Shown: positions 42,546 to 52,205, numbered from the stretch's first letter. The stretch is 64,000 bases of DNA from Micromonospora violae (GCF_004217135.1 NZ_SHKK01000001.1:1798001-1862000), one strand, 5' to 3'. Made by a program: numbers and translations. Notes: a model not told the origin generated them from the sequence alone.

Positions 42546-43373
42546 ATGTTCACCATCGGAGACTTCGCCAGACTCGGCCGGGTGTCGGTGCGGATGCTGC
42601 GTCACTACGACAGCATCGGGCTGCTCCGCCCGGCCAGCGTCGACCCGCACACCGGCTACCGGTTCTACCGGGCGGACCAGCTGCGCCGACTCAACCGGGT
42701 GATCGCCCTCAAGGAGTTGGGCCTCACCCTCGAACAGGTGCGCGCGATCGTCGACGACGCCGTCGACGTGGCCGAGCTGCGCGGCATGCTGCGGTTGCGC
42801 CGCAGCCAGCTGGCGGAGCAGTTGGCCGCCGACACGGCCCGGTTGACGGCCGTCGAAGCGAGGCTCCGAATGATCGAGTCGGAGGGTCGGATGACCAGCC
42901 AGGACGTCGTACTCAAAGAGATCGCGCCGGTCCGCGTCGCCGAGCTGACCGCCATCGCGGCCAGCTACGAGGGCGAGGACATCGGCCCGGTGATCCAGCC
43001 GCTCTACCCCGAGCTGTTCCGCCGGTTGTCGGCCGCCGGCGTCACCCCGACCGGGCCCACCATCGCCTGGTACGAGCCGGTCGATCCCGGCGGGGACGCC
43101 GTCGTCGTACACGCCGGGGTGCTCGTCGACGCCGAGCCGTCCGCCGCCCCCGACGTCGCGGTGCGCGACCTGGCCCCGGTGCCCACCGCCGCGACGATCA
43201 TCCATCACGGTGCGATGGACGACGTCGAGCCGAGCATGCAGGCGCTCGCCCGGTGGATCGAGGAGAACGGCTACCGCACCGACGGGTTCGCCCGCGAGGT
43301 CTACCTGGACTACTGTCCGGACACCCCGGAGAAGGGCGTCACCGAACTTCAGATCGCCGTGTACCGGGACTGA
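42546..43373 (+). CDS. MerR-family regulator with GyrI-like effector domain
   Basis: 275 residues: MerR winged helix (FTIGDFARLGRVSVRMLRHYDSIGLLRPASVDPHTGYRFY, about 1-45 and wing), a coiled-coil linker (about 80-120) and a C-terminal GyrI/BltR-like effector-binding domain (about 125-275, ending with DYCPDTPEKGVTELQIAVY). Such proteins bind hydrophobic drugs or signals and activate their own promoter and efflux genes. No efflux gene lies beside it. Start ATG at 42546. Confidence 0.88.
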   Translation: MFTIGDFARLGRVSVRMLRHYDSIGLLRPASVDPHTGYRFYRADQLRRLNRVIALKELGLTLEQVRAIVDDAVDVAELRGMLRLRRSQLAEQLAADTARLTAVEARLRMIESEGRMTSQDVVLKEIAPVRVAELTAIAASYEGEDIGPVIQPLYPELFRRLSAAGVTPTGPTIAWYEPVDPGGDAVVVHAGVLVDAEPSAAPDVAVRDLAPVPTAATIIHHGAMDDVEPSMQALARWIEENGYRTDGFAREVYLDYCPDTPEKGVTELQIAVYRD

Positions 43374-43442
43374 GCCTGGGTCCACCAGCGTCAGGTCCGA
43401 TCACCGCCAGCATCCGCGCCGTCGCCGGGCCAGGCTGGACGC

Positions 43443-43919
43443 ATGACGACCAGCACCGCCTTCCTGATCCGTGCCCTGGAGGCCCGGACGCTCGACACCG
43501 TCCGTTGCACCCGCCACGACGCCGCCGACCGGCCCGTCGAGGCGCTCCCGGCCGGCGGCGGGGAACCGCTGCGCTGCTGCCTGCGCGACGCCGAGGCAGG
43601 CGAGGCGCTGCTGCTCTTCGGCTACGCGCCGCCGGGCGCCGCCGGCCCGTACCGGGAGATCGGTCCGGTCTTCGCGCACGCCGTCGCCTGTTCGGGACCG
43701 GAGCCGGCGGGTGGCCACCCGCCGGCCTGGCGGGGGCGAGCCCAGGTCCTGCGGGCGTACGACCGGCAGGGCCGGATCCACGGCGGTCGCCTGCACGACG
43801 GCACGGACCCGGAGGCGGTGATCGCCGAGTTGTTCGCCGACCCGGCCGTGTACGAGCTGCACAGTCGCAACGTGGTGTACGGCTGCTTCATGTTCGCCGT
43901 GGAGCGCGCCGCCGGGTGA
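43443..43919 (+). CDS. DUF1203 domain-containing protein
   Basis: 158-residue cytosolic protein covering the DUF1203 family from FLIRALEARTLDTVR to the C-terminal NVVYGCFMFAVER. Key blocks are PLRCCLRDAEAGEALLLFGYAPPG and PYREIGPVFAHA. Function unknown. ATG at 43443, 69 bp after the merR-type gene. Confidence 0.8.
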   Translation: MTTSTAFLIRALEARTLDTVRCTRHDAADRPVEALPAGGGEPLRCCLRDAEAGEALLLFGYAPPGAAGPYREIGPVFAHAVACSGPEPAGGHPPAWRGRAQVLRAYDRQGRIHGGRLHDGTDPEAVIAELFADPAVYELHSRNVVYGCFMFAVERAAG

Positions 43920-43934
43920 CGTGTCCCGCTCCAT

Positions 43935-43977
43935 CGCGCTGCTGGTGACGGGCGTTCAGCTCGTCACCAGCAGCGCG
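43935..43977. terminator. Terminator hairpin overlapping the 3' end of the permease gene
   Basis: Perfect 16-bp arms CGCGCTGCTGGTGACG (43935-43950) and CGTCACCAGCAGCGCG (43962-43977) with an 11-nt loop. The right arm is the last seven codons of the minus-strand permease gene; the left arm follows the DUF1203 stop. It can end both transcripts. Confidence 0.75.
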
Positions 43978-45182
43978 CCGACCGCGGCGAACGTGCCGGT
44001 GACCGCCAGCAGGACGCTGGTCACCACGAACCGGGTCACCGGCACCGCCACGCCGGCCGCCCGGCACCGCTCGAACCACAGCAGGGTCGCCAGCGACGCC
44101 CAGGGTGCGGCCAGCGGCCCGATGTTGGTGCCGATCAGCAGTGCCAGCAGCCGGGTTCCGTCACCGGTGTGCAGCACCGACTCGCCGGCCAGGTAGGCCG
44201 GCAGGTTGTTCACGGCGTTCGCCAGCACCGCACCGGTGCCACCGGCGCGCAGCGCCCCGAGCGCCCCGCCGTCGGTGCCGAGCAGCCCGACGACCAGGTC
44301 GTCCAGCCCGAACCGGCCGAGGGTCTGCACCACCAGGAACAGGCCGGTGACGAAGAGCAGCAGCCGCAACGGCACCAACCCCGGGCGCAGCGTCGCGGGG
44401 GAGCGGACGACGAACCCGAGCAGCACCACCGCGACGGCGACCGTCGAGGCGAGGGCGATCTCCACGCCGGAGAGGATGCCGGCGACGAAGAGCAGGCAAC
44501 CGGCGAGTGCGATGCGGTGCAGCACCGGATCCGAGGGCACGTGGCGGGTGGGTGGAACGAAGCGGCCTCCGGCCGGGCGGTGCCGCCGCCACCACGCCCA
44601 CCAGAGCAGCGCCAGGGTGACCGCGACCGCGGTGAGCTGCGGCAGCGCCATCCGCGCCGCGTAGGCCAGCGGGGCCAGCCCGATCCGGTCGGCGGCCAGC
44701 AGGTTGGTCAGGTTGGACACCGGCAGCAGCAGGCTGGCGGTGTTGGCCAGCCAGACCGTGGTGACCGCGAGCGGGGCAGCCGGGACGCGCAGGCCGCGGG
44801 CCAGCGCGAGCAGCACCGGGGTGAGCAGCACCGCGGTGGTGTCCAGGTTGAGCACGAGTGTGGTCAGCGTGGCCAGGCCGCCGCAGAGCAGGAACAGCGC
44901 CGCCCAACTGCCCCCGGCGGCGCGGGCCAGCCGGCTGGCCAGCACGTCGAAGACTCCTGCCACGGCGGTCAGCTCGGCAAGCACGATCACGGAGCCGAGG
45001 AAGAGCAGCAGTGGCAGGACCCGGTGCAGGGTGGCGGTGGTGTCGGCGCGGGGCAGCACCCCACCCAGCGCGCACGCCGCGCCGGCCACCGCGAGGAACA
45101 CCGCCACCAGGTCGAGCGGCTGGGGACGCCAGCGTACGGGCGGGGCGGGCGGGGCGGGCGGGGTGCCGACGGCGAGTGTCAC
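43956..45182 (-). CDS. SLC13/ArsB-like ion transporter permease
   Basis: 408 residues with about eleven transmembrane segments and a two-fold repeat typical of the ion-transporter superfamily: first half LVLNLDTTAVLLTPVLLALA, second half NAVNNLPAYLAGESVLHTG and IGTNIGPLAAPWASLATLLW. The Asn-rich helix breaks match arsenite/Na+ permeases such as ArsB and NhaD. No arsenic genes accompany it, so the substrate is open. GTG start at 45182. Confidence 0.78.
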   Translation of the reverse strand: MTLAVGTPPAPPAPPVRWRPQPLDLVAVFLAVAGAACALGGVLPRADTTATLHRVLPLLLFLGSVIVLAELTAVAGVFDVLASRLARAAGGSWAALFLLCGGLATLTTLVLNLDTTAVLLTPVLLALARGLRVPAAPLAVTTVWLANTASLLLPVSNLTNLLAADRIGLAPLAYAARMALPQLTAVAVTLALLWWAWWRRHRPAGGRFVPPTRHVPSDPVLHRIALAGCLLFVAGILSGVEIALASTVAVAVVLLGFVVRSPATLRPGLVPLRLLLFVTGLFLVVQTLGRFGLDDLVVGLLGTDGGALGALRAGGTGAVLANAVNNLPAYLAGESVLHTGDGTRLLALLIGTNIGPLAAPWASLATLLWFERCRAAGVAVPVTRFVVTSVLLAVTGTFAAVGALLVTS

Positions 45183-45362
45183 GTGGAATCACGCTGGCAC
45201 AGTGTCCGGCCGTCCGCCTCCGCTGCGGCCGTCTTGGTGACCCGTCCCATAGGCGCGGGCGGCGTCCACGCAAAGCCGGCCGGATCACCCCGGCGACGCA
45301 ATCCGACAGACCGCACCGGGGCGGTGGACAACCGTCGATCGGTCCCATAGCGTCCAACGGGT

Positions 45363-46370
45363 ATGCGCAGGACATTGCCGGCCGTCTCGACGGCCCTGCT
45401 GCTCGCCCTCACCTCCTGCACGACACCCGGGTCGGCAGGTGCGCCGCCGATCGCGTCGCCGGTGCCCGCGGCCACGCCGACCGCCTCCCGGCAGGACGCC
45501 ACCCAGGTCGAGCAGACCATGGCCAGCCTGCGTCGGGTGGACGACCTGCCGCTGTACGAGATGACCTACGTCGGGGCGTACGACCCGACGGTGGGCACCG
45601 ACGCCGCAGCGCCCAGCCCGTTCGGTTGCTCGTTGTTCGTCGCCGCGGGCGACCCCGAGCGGCCCGTGTTCGCCCGCAACTTCGACTGGGACGCCAACCC
45701 GGCGCTGGTGCTGCGGACCGACCCGCCGGACGGGTACGCGTCCCTGTCGCTGGTCGACATCTCCTACCTCGGGGTCGGCGCGGACCCGGCCGGGGACCGA
45801 CGGCTGCTCAACGCTCCGCTGCTGCCCTTCGACGGGATGAACGAGCGGGGCCTCGCGGTGGGGCTCGCCGCCGACGACGCGGCCACGGCCCGGCCGGTGC
45901 CGGGCAGGCCCACCGTCGGCTCGGTCCGGATCCTGCGGCTGGTGCTGGACCGGGCCGCCACCGTCGACGAGGCGATCGCCGTGTTCAGCGGGCACAACCT
46001 CGACTTCGACGGTGGGCCGCCGCTGCACTACCTGCTGGCCGACGCGACCGGAGCGTCAGCGGTGATCGAGTTCGTCGATGGTGAGCTGCGGGTCGAGCGG
46101 GGCACGGGCGGCTGGCAGGCGCTGACGAACGTACCGGTCGTCGGGGTGCCCGAGCAGCGGCGGCGCACCGACCGCCGGTACGGGCAGATCGCCGCCGCGT
46201 TGACCGACGCCGACGCGGTGCTGGACGTCGCCGCGGCGCACCGGTTGCTTGCCGCCGTCCGTCAGGGGCACACCCGCTGGTCTGTCACGTACGGTCTGCG
46301 CAGCGGCGAGGTCCGGTTGGTCACCGCTACCGGTGCTGGTGAGCGGCGCTACCACCTGCCGATGAGCTGA
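45363..46370 (+). CDS. Lipoprotein of the linear amide C-N hydrolase (choloylglycine hydrolase/C45-like) family
   Basis: 335 residues. A lipoprotein signal (ALLLALTSC, Cys19) is followed by an alpha-beta-beta-alpha Ntn-hydrolase fold: the candidate nucleophile Cys in PSPFGCSLFVAAG, FARNFDWD with the conserved Arg/Asp, and FDGMNERGLAVGLA, all family landmarks. In most relatives the Cys is made N-terminal by self-cleavage; here about 70 residues precede it. It could hydrolyse N-acyl homoserine lactones, penicillins or other amides outside the cell. ATG at 45363. Confidence 0.8.
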   Translation: MRRTLPAVSTALLLALTSCTTPGSAGAPPIASPVPAATPTASRQDATQVEQTMASLRRVDDLPLYEMTYVGAYDPTVGTDAAAPSPFGCSLFVAAGDPERPVFARNFDWDANPALVLRTDPPDGYASLSLVDISYLGVGADPAGDRRLLNAPLLPFDGMNERGLAVGLAADDAATARPVPGRPTVGSVRILRLVLDRAATVDEAIAVFSGHNLDFDGGPPLHYLLADATGASAVIEFVDGELRVERGTGGWQALTNVPVVGVPEQRRRTDRRYGQIAAALTDADAVLDVAAAHRLLAAVRQGHTRWSVTYGLRSGEVRLVTATGAGERRYHLPMS

Positions 46371-46393
46371 CGGGTCCGCTCTCCCGGACGTGG

Positions 46394-46430
46394 CCGGGCC
46401 CGACCCCCGTGGATCGGGGGCCGGGCCCGG
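46394..46430. terminator. Bidirectional terminator
   Basis: CCGGGCCCGACCCCCG / CGGGGGCCGGGCCCGG, 16-bp arms with one mismatch and a 5-nt loop, between convergent genes. Confidence 0.75.
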
Positions 46431-46445
46431 TGTGGTGCGCGGTGC

Positions 46446-47891
<1,446 letters not shown>

Positions 47892-47955
47892 CGGCGGGGC
47901 CCTTCGCAAGGGGGAGACGATGGTTGACACGTTACCGCCCGACGAAGAACGTCGA

Positions 47956-47971
47956 TGTGATCGGGGTCACA
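47956..47971. promoter_or_regulatory. CRP/GlxR-type operator TGTGA-N6-TCACA
   Basis: TGTGATCGGGGTCACA lies in the 138-bp region between the LVIVD gene and the DUF305 gene, 64 bp from one start and 58 bp from the other. Exact consensus match and the same outer seven bases as the site at 21798. Confidence 0.6.
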
Positions 47972-48029
47972 TGAAAGTGTGTTCTTCAATGGATAACATC
48001 GCGGTGACCTCGACTGCAGGGAGTGGCCC

Positions 48030-48737
48030 ATGACCAGCCGGCGCGCACGGACCCTGGCGGTCGTCACACTGGCTGTCGCGGTGCCGCTGGTGGCGTTCAT
48101 GATGATCCACCTCGGCGGCGACACCGGTACGGGCGCCGTGCAGCCGGTCTCCGCGCCCGTCACCTCCGTCGCGTCGCCGAGCGCCAGTCCCGTCCCCACC
48201 GACCTGACCGTCATCGCGCCCGGCCGTCCGGGAGAGCCGGCGGCCACCCGCGCGGCCCATGAGGTCCGCGACGCCGGCCCCGCCCCGCACAACTCGTTGG
48301 ACGTCTGGTTCGTCCGCATGATGATTCCGCACCACGCGCAGGCCCTGGCGATGGCGGAGCTCGCCCCCGACCGGGCCGCCGACCCCACCGTCCGTGCCAT
48401 CGCCGATCGGATCCGGGCCAGCCAGGGGCCGGAGATGGGCATGATGCGGGGCTGGTTGCAGACCCGTGGCCTCCCGGCCGAGGTGCCGGGCCACGACCAC
48501 GGCACCATGCGCGGCATGCAGTCGCCCGAGGCGATGCGGCAGCTCGCCGCGGTCCGTGGCGCGGACTTCGACCGGCTCTTCGTCCAGATGATGACCGAGC
48601 ACCACCGGGGCGCCATCGAGATGGCCACCAACCTGCTCACGGTCGGCTCCGACCTGACGCTCAACGAGTTCGCCAACTCCGTCGCCACCGAGCAGAGCGT
48701 CGAGATCGACCGCATGCGCGAAATCCTCGACCGCTGA
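48030..48737 (+). CDS. DUF305 protein, membrane-anchored or secreted
   Basis: 235 residues. One N-terminal hydrophobic helix (about 7-27) then a Ser/Pro/Val-rich linker and a ferritin-like DUF305 domain with paired His/Met motifs: WFVRMMIPHHAQALAMAEL, MMRGWL, PGHDHGTMRGM and LFVQMMTEHHRGAIEMAT. The Met/His clusters suggest copper or iron binding. Divergent from the LVIVD protein and presumably coregulated. ATG at 48030. Confidence 0.85.
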   Translation: MTSRRARTLAVVTLAVAVPLVAFMMIHLGGDTGTGAVQPVSAPVTSVASPSASPVPTDLTVIAPGRPGEPAATRAAHEVRDAGPAPHNSLDVWFVRMMIPHHAQALAMAELAPDRAADPTVRAIADRIRASQGPEMGMMRGWLQTRGLPAEVPGHDHGTMRGMQSPEAMRQLAAVRGADFDRLFVQMMTEHHRGAIEMATNLLTVGSDLTLNEFANSVATEQSVEIDRMREILDR

Positions 48738-48758
48738 GCCCGGGCGCGGGGCACAAGC

Positions 48759-48786
48759 ACCCAGCGCCCCGGCACGTACGCTGGGT
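48759..48786 (+). terminator. Possible terminator of the DUF305 gene
   Basis: ACCCAGCG / CGCTGGGT, perfect 8-bp arms with a 12-nt loop. It overlaps the first possible GTG of the next gene, so it might instead hide that start. Confidence 0.4.
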
Positions 48787-50011
48787 GACCGTGAGACGCA
48801 CCCTGTTCGGTCGCCCGCTGCGCAGCGTCGCCTTCGACGTGGCCGTCGCCGGCCTGGTGGCGCCCCTGTCCCTGGCGGCGGCGGTGAGCCAGCCGGGCGG
48901 TTGGGCCGCCTCGCTGGTCGGCGTGGGGATGGCGGTGGCGTTGCTGTTCCGCCGTACCCACCCGGTCGCGGTGACCGTGGCGGTCGCGGTGCTCGCCCTG
49001 ATCCAGGTGGTCGCCCGGTGGGGTCCGCTCATCTACGACGTCGCCGTCCTGATCGCCCTCTACAGCGTGGTGAAGTACGGCCGGCGGCTGCGCGACGGCG
49101 TGCTGGCCGGCGGAGTCGCGGCCGTCGGGGTGCTGCTGGCCGCCGCGCAGGCCCCCAGCGGCATCCGGTGGTGGATGACCGCGCTGTGGTACGCGCTGGT
49201 CACCGGTGCGGTGTGGTTGGTCGCGTTGAACGTGCGGACCCGCCGGCTGTACGTCCTCAGCCTGGAGGAGCGGGCCACGACCCTGGAACGCGAGCGGGAG
49301 GCCGAGTCCCGGGCGGCGGTCGCCGAGGAGCGCACCCGGATCGCTCGTGAGCTGCACGACGTTGTCGCCCACAGCATGGCCGTGATGATCGTCCAGGCGG
49401 ACGGCGCCCGGTTCATGCTCGACCGTGACCCCGCCCAGGCGCGGACCGCCGTGAAGGTGGTCGCGGACACCGGCCGGCAGGCCCTCGAAGAGATGCGCCG
49501 GCTGGTCGGTGTCCTGCGCGACGCCGGCCCGGCCGGCGCGGACGGGGCCGACGAACTGGCGGTGGCGGCCGACCCCGAGCACCGCCGCCTCGCCCTGGCC
49601 GAACTGCCCGACCTGCTGGCCCGGTTCGACGACGCCGGGCTGCACATCCGCAGCACCGTCACCGGTGCGCCACCGGCCCTGCCGCCGGGCCTGGAGCTGA
49701 CCCTCTACCGGGTGGCGCAGGAGGCGTTGACCAACGCGCTCAAGCACGCCGGTGTCGGCGCCGGCGTCGAGGTCGTGCTGTCGTACACCGCCGAGGCCGT
49801 CGTGGTCCGGGTGGTCGACGACGGTCGCGGCCGCCCGCTGGTCAGTCCGGCGCCGTCCGGGGGGCACGGCCTGCTCGGCATGCGGGAGCGGGTGACGGTG
49901 TACGACGGCAGCCTCACCGCCGGTCCCCGGCCGACCGGGGGCTGGCAGGTCGAGGTCCGGCTGCCGCTACCGAAATGCGGGCTAGTGCACCGTCCTTCAG
50001 GGCGGTGGTGA
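48785..50011 (+). CDS. NarL-type sensor histidine kinase, 3' end altered by an insertion element
   Basis: 408 residues: four or five transmembrane helices (about 15-155), a coiled-coil with EERTRIARELHDVVAHSMAVMIVQAD (phospho-His in the HisKA_3 domain, about H198), N box QEALTNALKHAG, D box VVDDGRGRPL and G box GGHGLLGMRERV. The protein runs out of homology at VRLPLP; the last 13 residues (KCGLVHRPSGRW and neighbours) come from the left end of the IS605-type insertion. The catalytic domain is complete, so the kinase should work. GTG at 48785 or 48791. Confidence 0.85.
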   Translation: MTVRRTLFGRPLRSVAFDVAVAGLVAPLSLAAAVSQPGGWAASLVGVGMAVALLFRRTHPVAVTVAVAVLALIQVVARWGPLIYDVAVLIALYSVVKYGRRLRDGVLAGGVAAVGVLLAAAQAPSGIRWWMTALWYALVTGAVWLVALNVRTRRLYVLSLEERATTLEREREAESRAAVAEERTRIARELHDVVAHSMAVMIVQADGARFMLDRDPAQARTAVKVVADTGRQALEEMRRLVGVLRDAGPAGADGADELAVAADPEHRRLALAELPDLLARFDDAGLHIRSTVTGAPPALPPGLELTLYRVAQEALTNALKHAGVGAGVEVVLSYTAEAVVVRVVDDGRGRPLVSPAPSGGHGLLGMRERVTVYDGSLTAGPRPTGGWQVEVRLPLPKCGLVHRPSGRW

Positions 50012-50054
50012 AGGCCGGTGTGGGAGGGCCGGCAAGGCCCGAGCGTGCCCTGGG

Positions 50055-50214
50055 CCGGACGGTTCTGTTGCTCGATGTAATGCCGCAGGACGCTCAGGGT
50101 GCCCCACCGACGGAGCCGGCGAAGTACGACGCCGACCACAGGTGGTTGGTGCAGGTGGGCGTGCAACGCGAAAGTGCAGTGTGTACCGGTGCGGATGTCT
50201 CCGAGGTCAGTCAT
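50055..50214 (-). pseudogene. tnpA: IS605-type TnpA (Y1 HUH transposase) remnant
   Basis: The start is intact (MTDLGDIRTGTHCTFALHAHL), containing the beginning of the transposase, but the HUH motif and catalytic Tyr are deleted. The sequence rejoins near the C-terminus as LWSASYFAGSVGGAP in another frame, and then returns to the first frame for LSVLRHYIEQQNRPA, showing an internal deletion of about 75 codons plus a one-base loss. It cannot encode a working transposase. Confidence 0.8.
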
Positions 50215-50237
50215 AGGCCAGTGTTAGATTCGGCCCC

Positions 50238-51440
50238 GTGCAGCTTCGGTACAACTACCGGCTCTACCCGGATGGCGTCCAGCGTGAGGCGTTGTCGAAG
50301 GCGTTCGGGTGTGCGCGGGTGGTGTTCAACGACGGGCTGCGCGTGCGTCAGGAAGCACACGACGCTGGCCTGCCGTATCCGACGGACGCCGAGCTGTCCA
50401 AGCGGGTTACCGTGGCGAAGTTGACGCCGGAGCGGGCGTGGCTGGGCGAGGTGTCGTCGGTAGTGTTGCAGCAGGCCCTCGCGGACCTGAACACCGCGTA
50501 CCGCAACTTCTTCGCCTCGGTGTCGGGTAAGCGCAAGGGTCGCAAGGTCGCCGCTCCCCGGTTCCGGTCCCGTAAGGACAGCCGGCAGGCGGTCCGGTTT
50601 ACCGCCAACGCCCGGTTCAAGGTCCTCGACAACGGTCGACTGCGGCTGCCGAAGATCGGCGATCTGGAAGTCCGTTGGTCGCGGGAGTTGCCGGCTGCGC
50701 CGACGTCGGTGACGGTGGTCCGGGACGCCGCCGGTCGGTACTTCGCCTCGTTCGTGGTGCAGACCGCCGACCAGCCGTTGCCCGAGCGGGAGTCGGAGGT
50801 CGGCATTGACCTGGGGCTGACGCATTTCGCGGTGATGTCCGACGGGACGAAGGTGAGCGCGCCGAAGTTTCTGCGTCGTGCAGCCCGCAAGCTGCGTCGG
50901 TTGCAGCAGGGCTTGTCCCGTAAGCAGCGGGGCAGCAACAACCGTAGGAAGGCCGTGGTGAAGGTCGCCCGCGCGCACGCGAAGGTGGCCGACACCCGGC
51001 GGGACTGGCAGCACAAGCTTTCGACGCAGATCATCCGCGACAACCAAGCGGTGTTCGTCGAGGACCTGTGCGTGACCGGTCTCGCCCGGACACGGTTGGC
51101 GAAGTCGGTGTACGACGCTGGGTGGTCGCAGTTCACGGCCATGCTGGAGTACAAGGCTGCCCGGTACGGGCGCACCTTCGCCCGGGTAGATCGGTTCTTC
51201 CCGTCGACCCGCATGTGCTCGGACTGCGGCCGGATCAACGACAAGATGGCGCTCAACGTCCGGACGTGGGGCTGCCCATGTGGCAGCCTGCACGACCGAG
51301 ACGTGAACGCCGCCAGGAACATCAGGGCCGCCGGGCGGGCGGACCTCAACGACCGTGGAGCGCGGGTAAGACCGGCACCCATGCCGGCACCGCGCGGGGA
51401 AGCGGTAACCCGCCGGGAGCTTGCCGCTTCGGCGGTGTAG
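50238..51440 (+). CDS. tnpB: TnpB RNA-guided nuclease (OrfB transposase-associated protein)
   Basis: 400 residues. N-terminal WED-like and helical part (RYNYRLYPDGVQREAL...), then a RuvC domain split in three: D191 in GIDLGLTHFAVMSDG, E275 in VFVEDLCVTGL, D355 in LHDRDVNAARN, all three catalytic acids present. The zinc ribbon has CSDC (327-330), but the second pair is CPC (346-348) where most relatives have CxxC. A basic C-terminal tail (about 361-400) is encoded over the presumed omega-RNA. TnpB proteins cut DNA next to a short TAM, guided by RNA from the element's right end. GTG start at 50238. Confidence 0.9.
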   Translation: MQLRYNYRLYPDGVQREALSKAFGCARVVFNDGLRVRQEAHDAGLPYPTDAELSKRVTVAKLTPERAWLGEVSSVVLQQALADLNTAYRNFFASVSGKRKGRKVAAPRFRSRKDSRQAVRFTANARFKVLDNGRLRLPKIGDLEVRWSRELPAAPTSVTVVRDAAGRYFASFVVQTADQPLPERESEVGIDLGLTHFAVMSDGTKVSAPKFLRRAARKLRRLQQGLSRKQRGSNNRRKAVVKVARAHAKVADTRRDWQHKLSTQIIRDNQAVFVEDLCVTGLARTRLAKSVYDAGWSQFTAMLEYKAARYGRTFARVDRFFPSTRMCSDCGRINDKMALNVRTWGCPCGSLHDRDVNAARNIRAAGRADLNDRGARVRPAPMPAPRGEAVTRRELAASAV

Positions 51441-51500
51441 CAGACCGGAATCTCTACCCCTCAGGGCGGAGAGGGCGTCAACGTCAGAGCCGGCAACGGA
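51330..51500 (+). ncRNA. Predicted omega-RNA (reRNA) of TnpB
   Basis: In characterised elements the TnpB guide RNA covers the 3' end of tnpB and the right end of the element, and its guide is the first bases of flanking DNA. Here the scaffold would end with the hairpin at 51451-51475 and TCAA (51478-51481), and the guide would start about 51482 (CGTCAGAGCCGGCAACGG). Limits are inferred; no expression data. Confidence 0.45.
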
Positions 51501-51516
51501 CGGAGGTGATCGCGGC

Positions 51517-52182
51517 ATGACGGTCCGGGTAGTGATCGTGGACGACCAGGCGCTGGTTCGCGCCGGGTTCCGGATGGTGCTGGACTCCCAGCCCGACCTG
51601 GAGGTCGTCGGGGAGGCGATCGACGGTGCGGACGCCCTGCGGGTGCTCGCCCGCACCGAGGCCGACGTCGTCGTGATGGACATCCGGATGCCCACCATGG
51701 ACGGGGTGGAGGCGACCCGGCGGCTCTGCGCCGAGGGGCCCCCGGGTGGACCCCGGGTGCTGGTGCTGACCACCTTCGACACCGAGGCGGACGCGTTCGC
51801 GGCATTGCAGGCCGGGGCGAGTGGATTCCTGCTCAAGAACGTTCCGCCGGAGGAGTTGCTGGCCGCGATCCGGGTGGTGGCCCAGGGCGACTCGGTGGTG
51901 GCCCCGTCGATCACCCGACGCCTGCTGGACCGGTTCGCCGGTCAGCTCGGCACCGCCCCGAGCGCCGACCCCCGGCTCGCGCAGCTCACCGAACGGGAAC
52001 GGGAGGTGCTGCTGCTGGTCGCCCAGGGGCTGTCCAACGCGGAGATCGCCGCCCGGGTGCACGTGGCCGAGGCGACGGTGAAGACCCACGTCGGGCGGAT
52101 CCTGGCGAAGCTCCAGCTGCGCGACCGGGTCCAGGCGGTGGTCCTGGCGTACGAGAGCGGGCTGGTCACGCCGGGCGGATGA
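51517..52182 (+). CDS. NarL/LuxR-type response regulator
   Basis: 221 residues: receiver domain with IVDDQALVRAGF, phospho-acceptor in VVVMDIRMPTMDG (about D54) and GFLLKNVPPEELL, then a LuxR helix-turn-helix (LTEREREVLLLVAQGLSNAEIAARVHVAEATVKTHVGRILAKL). It is the natural partner of the kinase at 48785, from which it is now separated by an insertion element. ATG at 51517 with CGGAGGTGAT upstream; its A-T-G-A also reads as a stop of a frame ending TEVIAA, the probable original kinase tail. Confidence 0.92.
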   Translation: MTVRVVIVDDQALVRAGFRMVLDSQPDLEVVGEAIDGADALRVLARTEADVVVMDIRMPTMDGVEATRRLCAEGPPGGPRVLVLTTFDTEADAFAALQAGASGFLLKNVPPEELLAAIRVVAQGDSVVAPSITRRLLDRFAGQLGTAPSADPRLAQLTEREREVLLLVAQGLSNAEIAARVHVAEATVKTHVGRILAKLQLRDRVQAVVLAYESGLVTPGG

Positions 52183-52189
52183 CGCCGCG

Positions 52190-52205
52190 TACGACCTGGG
52201 TCGTA
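52190..52205. promoter_or_regulatory. Candidate response-regulator operator
   Basis: TACGACC-TG-GGTCGTA, a perfect 16-bp palindrome eight bases after the response regulator stop and 124 bp before the FtsX-like permease start. It may be the binding site of the regulator. Based on position and symmetry only. Confidence 0.45.

Larger units (their letters stand above)
49970..51481 (+). mobile_element. IS200/IS605-type element with broken tnpA and intact tnpB
   Basis: About 1.51 kb between a histidine kinase and its response regulator. tnpA (minus strand) and tnpB (plus strand) are divergent. Near the left end is the subterminal hairpin CACCGTCC-TTCA-GGGCGGTG (49988-50007); near the right end is an imperfect hairpin (51451-51475) followed by TCAA (51478-51481). 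These features fit single-strand transposition by the HUH family, which leaves no target duplication. Exact ends are inferred, with one-base ambiguity because C occurs at 49970 and 51482. Confidence 0.8.

Noticed and set aside
43956..45182. Arsenic resistance locus
   Set aside because: The permease is ArsB-like, but there is no arsenate reductase or ArsR next to it; the ArsR-type gene lies 6 kb away with a P450.
49705..50054. Continuation of tnpA on the minus strand into the kinase gene
   Set aside because: The open frame there is antisense to the kinase ATPase domain; the transposase similarity ends at about 50055.
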